Assembly: GCA_028679855.1 (NCBI GenBank)
Contig: JAJRAP010000195.1
Coordinates: forward strand, 1 to 9,060
DNA from: Candidatus Methanoperedens sp.
GTDB lineage: Archaea; Halobacteriota; Methanosarcinia; Methanosarcinales; Methanoperedenaceae
DNA length: 9,060 nucleotides
Reading direction: 5' to 3'
The translations under genes and the position numbers were made by a program. Numbering within the stretch: the first letter of the stretch is position 1; each line of letters begins with the position of its first letter. The notes under the pieces were generated by a model that searched no databases, was not told where the DNA came from, and saw nothing but the letters and a program-made list of their open reading frames with translations. Positions 5,685 to 9,060 of this stretch are shown one piece after another.

Positions 5685-6089
5685 ATGAAAATTATATATT
5701 CAGCAATTCTTGTGAACATCCTGTTCATGGCAATCGTATCGGGATGCTTAAGCAGCACAACACCATCGGAAAAAGCAAAATATGTTGATGTGAGCGTCCA
5801 GCAGGGAAAAGAAATGATTGACAATGGCGGAGTTTTCATCCTTGATGTGCGGACACAGGAAGAATACAATGAAGGTCATATCATGGGTTCTATATTGATC
5901 CCGGTTGATGAGCTTGACAGCAGGCTCAAAGAACTTCCGCGGGATAAGAAGATACTGGTATATTGCAGGACCGGTCACCGCAGCTTAACGGCAAGTGAAA
6001 AACTTGAAAACAGCGGGTTCACACAGCTTTACAACATGAATGGCGGCATAACAGAGTGGAAAAATGCCGGATATGACGTGGTAAAATAG
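5685..6089 (+). CDS. rhodanese-like sulfurtransferase, predicted lipoprotein
   Basis: A single-domain rhodanese of 134 residues. Residues 1-20 form a signal peptide with a hydrophobic core (YSAILVNILFMAI) ending in a lipobox, VSG-C21, so the protein should be lipid-anchored on the outer face of the membrane. The rhodanese domain follows: FILDVRTQEEY (about 51-61), the GHIMGSILIP segment, and the active-site loop C94-R-T-G-H-R-S, whose cysteine would carry a persulfide. The domain ends with MNGGITEWKNAGY. I chose ATG 5685 because GAGAGTGATC precedes it and it gives a classic short n-region (MKIIY); ATG 5667 in the same frame would add six residues. The gene sits downstream of the sulfate-assimilation pair but has its own promoter. 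A role in extracytoplasmic sulfur transfer or thiosulfate/cyanide chemistry is inferred; the natural donor is unknown. Confidence 0.85.
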   Translation: MKIIYSAILVNILFMAIVSGCLSSTTPSEKAKYVDVSVQQGKEMIDNGGVFILDVRTQEEYNEGHIMGSILIPVDELDSRLKELPRDKKILVYCRTGHRSLTASEKLENSGFTQLYNMNGGITEWKNAGYDVVK

Positions 6090-6096
6090 TTTTTAC
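6081..6096 (+). terminator. weak AU-rich hairpin at the end of the rhodanese gene
   Basis: GTAAAA (6081-6086) and TTTTAC (6091-6096) are perfectly complementary around a TAGT loop that contains the stop codon, and the descending arm is part of a T-run. It may help end transcription, but the stem is short and AT-rich. Confidence 0.25.
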
Positions 6097-6154
6097 TGTG
6101 AACAGGGGCGCTTGATAACGGCATACATATGTAATGATTATTCATGCAAATAAG

Positions 6155-6214
6155 TTTTATAAATAGATACATTGTAATGTAAAGGCTGTAGCATCTAAAG
6201 GGTGCAAGGAGGAT
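6155..6214 (+). promoter_or_regulatory. promoter, leader and ribosome-binding site of the MC1 gene
   Basis: TTTTATAAAT (6155-6164) is a near-consensus archaeal TATA box. It would place the transcript start near 6185, giving a leader of about 40 nt. That leader ends with AAGGAGGAT (6206-6214), one of the strongest Shine-Dalgarno matches in the window, as expected for an abundant chromosomal protein. Confidence 0.6.
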
Positions 6215-6223
6215 TTAAACCAA

Positions 6224-6514
6224 ATGACAGAAATAAAAAATTTTATATTAAGGAAAAAAAATGGTACAGAGGAAGGCGTATTCACAGGGCGCCAGCCGCG
6301 ACAGGCTGCCCTTAAGGCAGCAAACAGGTTGGGGGGAACACAGAACGCTCCAGTAGAGCTTCGTCTCAGGGAGCGAGGGACAAAGAAGATACACATATTC
6401 AAGGGCTGGAAACAAATGATTGCCGCACCAAAGAACAAACCTGACTGGATGCCGGACAAGATCAATAAGCCCTTCGTTAAGAAGGTTGGAATTGAAAAGC
6501 TGGATAAGCTTTAA
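6224..6514 (+). CDS. MC1 family archaeal chromosomal protein (non-histone)
   Basis: A 96-residue basic protein matching MC1 (methanogen chromosomal protein 1) over its whole length. MC1 is a monomeric architectural DNA-binding protein that bends DNA sharply and helps organise the nucleoid in Methanosarcinales and haloarchaea. Recognisable blocks are GVFTGRQPRQAALKAANR (18-35), LRLRERGTKKIHIFKGWK (46-63), and WMPDKINKPFVKK (75-87). The aromatic residues W62 and W75, which correspond to the DNA-contacting tryptophans of the Methanosarcina protein when the initiator Met is not counted, are kept. It stands alone as a single transcription unit, with a strong promoter and ribosome-binding site in front and a hairpin with a T-run behind. 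This gene is the best taxonomic marker in the window. Confidence 0.95.
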   Translation: MTEIKNFILRKKNGTEEGVFTGRQPRQAALKAANRLGGTQNAPVELRLRERGTKKIHIFKGWKQMIAAPKNKPDWMPDKINKPFVKKVGIEKLDKL

Positions 6515-6529
6515 TTCTTTCCTTTTTTT
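6496..6529 (+). terminator. terminator-like hairpin and T-run after MC1
   Basis: AAAGCT (6496-6501) and AGCTTT (6507-6512) form a perfect 6-bp stem with loop GGATA, overlapping the last codons and stop. Interrupted T-tracts follow (6517-6520 and T7 at 6523-6529). Archaeal termination depends mainly on such U-tracts, so this is the probable end of the MC1 transcript. Confidence 0.5.
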
Positions 6530-6584
6530 GGTAGTGTCCTGCAAATCGTGAACTCTGTATTAATTTAATTCGTTGACAATATAC

Positions 6585-6902
6585 TTAAATCACACTCTCC
6601 CCTATCCATTTGAGATAATCCTCTGAACCCGACCCTATCTTAAAAGAAACAATACACGGCACTTCATATTTATGGAGTTGTTTTACCCTTCTTTCGATAT
6701 CCTTCACTTTACCTGTCCTTGTCTTTATAAGCATCCCGAATTCACTCTCCTCATCTATCTTATCCTTCCACCTGAAAATCGATGTGATGGGGAATATGTT
6801 CGCACATGCGGCGAGCCTCTCCTCAACAAGTGTCCTCCCGATGCTCTTTGCCTCATCCATACTGCCAGCGGTTATATATATGATTGAAAACATAACAGGC
6901 AT
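6585..6902 (-). CDS. cutA: divalent cation tolerance protein CutA (CutA1 family)
   Basis: A 105-residue CutA1 protein of typical length. Family signatures are present: the IIYITAGSMDEA first strand and helix (7-18), LVEERLAACANIFP (25-38) with the conserved Cys33, the SIFRWKDKI hairpin (41-49), and LHKYEVPCI (76-84) followed by the GSEDYLKWI tail. CutA forms very stable trimers with a ferredoxin-like, PII-like fold. It was first linked to copper tolerance in bacteria, but its general role is not settled. The start is not certain: ATG 6902 gives MPVMFS and ATG 6893 gives MFSIIY. Neither has a Shine-Dalgarno site, and a TATA-like CTTAAATAAG lies 27 nt before the second, so a leaderless message from 6893 is possible. 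It is convergent with MC1 and divergent from the protease. Confidence 0.93.
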   Translation of the reverse strand: MPVMFSIIYITAGSMDEAKSIGRTLVEERLAACANIFPITSIFRWKDKIDEESEFGMLIKTRTGKVKDIERRVKQLHKYEVPCIVSFKIGSGSEDYLKWIGESVI

Positions 6903-6924
6903 TTAAATGCATAACTTATTTAAG
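6899..6924. promoter_or_regulatory. shared promoter region between cutA and the site-2 protease
   Basis: The 45-nt gap between the two divergent genes and its edge contain two near-symmetrical AT elements, GCATTTAAATGC (6899-6910) and CTTATTTAAG (6915-6924). The first is suitably placed for a protease transcript starting near 6930; the second is suitably placed for a cutA transcript starting near 6893. Crossed, overlapping promoters would couple the two genes. Confidence 0.35.
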
Positions 6925-6947
6925 AATTTACCCCTGGAGACTGCCCA

Positions 6948-8684
6948 TTGAGTTTTATCGAAGCGTTTTTTGGATTCCTTATACATAATTGGCATTTTGT
7001 GGCGGTTTTCTTAACTTATGCGCTGATTGTCGTTTTATTGGAAAGGAACGGGACTTTCAGTAAATACAATATAACGGTTCATTATTTTTTATTCATACCT
7101 GTTCTGATGATAAGGACACAGCGTGGTCAGAAGTTTCTTGAACGCATCGCTATCCATAAGAGATTCTGGCGGTTGTTCGCGAACATAGGTCTCCCGGCAA
7201 TGCTCATCGGCATGATCGTAATGTTCCTGTTATTGATTTTCATAGATTATGCCATGATACAGTCTTTCCAGACCCAGACCGTGCCGCCTCCAGGTAAGTT
7301 CAACGAGCCGCGCAATATTTTCCTCATTCCCGGCATAAATGAATACATACCTCTATGGTGGGGTATTATCGCACTGGTCGTGACCCTGGTAGTTCATGAG
7401 TTCTCACATGCTATCCTGTGCAAGGTTGAAGGAATCAAAGTAAAATCAATGGGGCTACTGGTGGCCCTTTTTCCCATCGGGGGGTTCGCAGAGCCGGATG
7501 AAGAGCAGCTTCTCGGGAAAAAGGCAGAGCTAGGAAAAGAAATGCAAGAACCCGATGAGCCAAAGAAGCTTGCCACAAGAAGCGAGCGGGTAAGAGTGCT
7601 CACTGCAGGTGTGATGGCAAACTTTGTCACAGCCCTGATCGCATTTATACTGTTCTTTTCATTCCTGGGTTCTATCTCACCGGTCGGAGAAGTGATGGTC
7701 ACCGGTGTGGTTACGGGTTCTCCCGCTGAACTTGCAGGCGTAAGAACCAACATGATACTTACAGGGATAAACGATAAACAGATAAATAATGGAAGTGAAT
7801 TTCTGTCTTATGCCAGTGAGCTTAAGCCTGGAACAAAGATCACGCTTCAATTGATCGATAATAAAGTGAGAAGATCGATAAGCCTTGTCACAATGGGAGG
7901 AAACCAGACCTCTTTTGGCGTGAGGATATTCAATGTTTTACCCGGATCACCAGCAGAAGCGGCAGGATTAAAACCAGATATGATCCTCACCAGACTTGAT
8001 AATACAGAGATCATGGGGCTTGAAAATTTCTCCGAGTTCATGAATTCCACAAAGCCAGGACAGAAAATAGACGTTCAGGTACGCAGCAGCAGTTCGTTAA
8101 ATGCATCAACACTTGTCTTTGAAAATCTTGAGCTTGCAAAGCACCCCCACGATACTGAGATCAAAAAAGGTTTTATGGGTGTCACATATTCCTCAGAGGG
8201 AGGAGCTATAAGTTATTCGATAGGTATCGGAATAGGTCAGTTCCAGGCTAAGGGTTTCCTCGGTATGTTGCAGAGCATACCATCATTTTTGAACGGGGCA
8301 ACAGGCTGGATATTGCTTTTCAGCCTGCCCATCTACGGTTTTTCGGGAGAAGGTTTTCCAGGGTTCAGCGGTCTTATTACTAATTTCTATGAACCTGTTG
8401 GCATTGTTGCATTTATGGGGGATGGGATATTCTGGTTATTGAACATCTTGCTGTGGGTCGGCTGGATGAATTTTTACGTTGGTCTATTTAACTGCCTACC
8501 TGCGCTCCCTCTTGACGGCGGGCATGTGTTCCGCGATGTAGTAGCAACATCGCTCTCAAGGTTCTTCGGTAACGGAGAAAAAATAGAGCGGATTTCCAAT
8601 GCGATCGCGGTCATGCTGGCGATCATGATACTTGGGTCGCTTGTGCTCGTGACTTTTGCACCGTACGCGGCATACGGGTTTTAA
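6948..8684 (+). CDS. site-2 protease family membrane metalloprotease (M50) with two PDZ domains
   Basis: A 578-residue polytopic membrane zinc protease. Hydrophobic segments occur at about 14-31, 80-103, 135-150 (entering the active site), 217-241, 449-462 and several more between 483 and 575. The zinc motif is H150-E-F-S-H154, and the third ligand is D523 in FNCLPALPLDGGH (514-526). Two tandem PDZ domains lie between them, about 246-310 (VTGVVTGSPAELAGV) and 322-392 (FNVLPGSPAEAAGL); they probably select or gate substrates for cleavage within the membrane. The start is TTG 6948, supported by GGAG (6936-6939) 8 nt upstream and by no in-frame alternative nearby. An Asp/Glu/Lys-rich loop (about 183-210) follows the active-site helix. 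Substrates are unknown; regulated proteolysis of a membrane-bound regulator is the usual role of the family. Confidence 0.92.
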   Translation: MSFIEAFFGFLIHNWHFVAVFLTYALIVVLLERNGTFSKYNITVHYFLFIPVLMIRTQRGQKFLERIAIHKRFWRLFANIGLPAMLIGMIVMFLLLIFIDYAMIQSFQTQTVPPPGKFNEPRNIFLIPGINEYIPLWWGIIALVVTLVVHEFSHAILCKVEGIKVKSMGLLVALFPIGGFAEPDEEQLLGKKAELGKEMQEPDEPKKLATRSERVRVLTAGVMANFVTALIAFILFFSFLGSISPVGEVMVTGVVTGSPAELAGVRTNMILTGINDKQINNGSEFLSYASELKPGTKITLQLIDNKVRRSISLVTMGGNQTSFGVRIFNVLPGSPAEAAGLKPDMILTRLDNTEIMGLENFSEFMNSTKPGQKIDVQVRSSSSLNASTLVFENLELAKHPHDTEIKKGFMGVTYSSEGGAISYSIGIGIGQFQAKGFLGMLQSIPSFLNGATGWILLFSLPIYGFSGEGFPGFSGLITNFYEPVGIVAFMGDGIFWLLNILLWVGWMNFYVGLFNCLPALPLDGGHVFRDVVATSLSRFFGNGEKIERISNAIAVMLAIMILGSLVLVTFAPYAAYGF

Positions 8685-8714
8685 ATATTTATTTGCCTGT
8701 AACTCTCATCATGT

Positions 8715-9017
8715 TTATGTCCCTATTTGCAACGGTTCTGTGATCTTCTTCAAAGTGGCTATAGCCGAGAGCGCAGCAAGATAACTTGTCCTGGGATTGC
8801 CTGGCGAGGGGACGTTTTCAATCCTGCAAGTGAATTTCCCGAAATCCCCCTCGACCTGGATTTCGTGGATGTTCCTTGCAGCGCCCGGGTCAACAAATAT
8901 CCTCACATTTGTATTTTCTTTTCCAATACCTGCAAGGCTCAACGAGACCGCCACGTTCACGTTCGCGGGGAAAGCTGCAATCGCCTCATCCGCGCTTCCT
9001 TCAAAGAGCAGCGTTTT
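8715..9017 (-). pseudogene. nadX: 5'-truncated L-aspartate dehydrogenase (NadX-like), C-terminal domain only
   Basis: About 100 residues match the C-terminal part of archaeal L-aspartate dehydrogenase, which makes iminoaspartate for NAD synthesis. Blocks seen are LLFEGSADEAIAAFPANVNV, the active-site His segment NIHEI, the ENVPSPGNPRTSYLAALSAI stretch, and the end of the protein at 8715. The family is usually about 235-270 residues, so the whole N-terminal NAD-binding Rossmann domain should lie upstream. Instead, an in-frame TAA occurs at 9018-9020, right after a run of six A, and the remaining 40 nt to the window edge are AT-rich. That upstream DNA shows no recognisable family sequence in any frame. 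A deletion is more likely than a one-base frameshift in the A-run, but the window ends too soon to be sure. A GTG at 8960-8958 could start a short product without known function. Confidence 0.75.
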
Positions 9018-9060
9018 TTAACGAAATGAATCAAGGTAAATATTGTTTTTTTATACAAAC

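Noticed and set aside
7394..7753. 119-codon minus-strand open frame inside the site-2 protease gene
   Set aside because: It is antisense to the zinc-motif region of a well-supported protease, with low-complexity Ser/Thr/Pro content.
8727..9029. 100-codon plus-strand open frame at the right edge
   Set aside because: It is antisense to the aspartate dehydrogenase remnant, whose minus-strand translation matches the family over 100 residues.
1..9060. tRNA, rRNA, CRISPR array, intact insertion sequence or riboswitch
   Set aside because: I read both strands for T-loop sequence (GGTTCRAATC-like), regularly spaced repeats, transposase motifs and long structured leaders and saw none that I could support by eye.

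Overview
The window looks like a piece of a methanogen-related archaeal chromosome, probably Methanosarcinales. The best single marker is a gene for MC1, the small chromosomal protein known mainly from Methanosarcinales and haloarchaea. An archaeal-type alanine dehydrogenase, a double-PDZ site-2 protease, an L-aspartate dehydrogenase remnant, TATA-type promoters about 25 nt before several starts, and a mix of leaderless and Shine-Dalgarno starts fit the same picture. Assimilatory APS reduction combined with a small siroheme reductase would suit a Methanoperedens-like (ANME-2d) lineage, but that is inference; the sequence alone does not fix the genus.

Layout. Positions 1-1227 hold a tightly packed minus-strand cluster: a BioB-like radical SAM enzyme, an overlapping 63-residue unknown protein, and at the left edge what looks like the start of a third gene, broken early by an in-frame TGA. 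A metallophosphoesterase (1263-1940) diverges from it. Positions 1937-3700 are all minus strand: an archaeal alanine dehydrogenase followed by two paralogous 72-residue ferredoxins. The ferredoxins share an identical 41-nt 3' end and are separated by a degenerate palindromic repeat. Positions 3830-5423 form a plus-strand pair: a small siroheme sulfite/nitrite reductase-like protein with its own ferredoxin domain, then an iron-sulfur APS reductase. Together they would take APS to sulfite and then to sulfide. A 243-nt intergenic stretch with an odd, multi-frame open segment separates them from a rhodanese lipoprotein (5685-6089). MC1 (6224-6514), CutA (6585-6902, minus) and a site-2 protease (6948-8684) follow. 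The right edge (8715-9017, minus) is a 5'-truncated aspartate dehydrogenase with a stop codon just upstream.

How the genes fit together. The middle of the window is a sulfur and redox neighbourhood: APS reductase, siroheme reductase, an anchored sulfurtransferase, and two small ferredoxins that could feed low-potential electrons to the reductases or the radical SAM enzyme. That electron-supply link is inferred from proximity only. The other genes (MC1, CutA, S2P, phosphoesterase) look like ordinary housekeeping. I saw no tRNA, rRNA, CRISPR array or intact mobile element. The less ordinary points are the aspartate-containing cluster motif in both ferredoxins, their apparently homogenised 3' ends, the in-frame TGA at the left edge, the multi-frame intergenic segment, and the decayed aspartate dehydrogenase.
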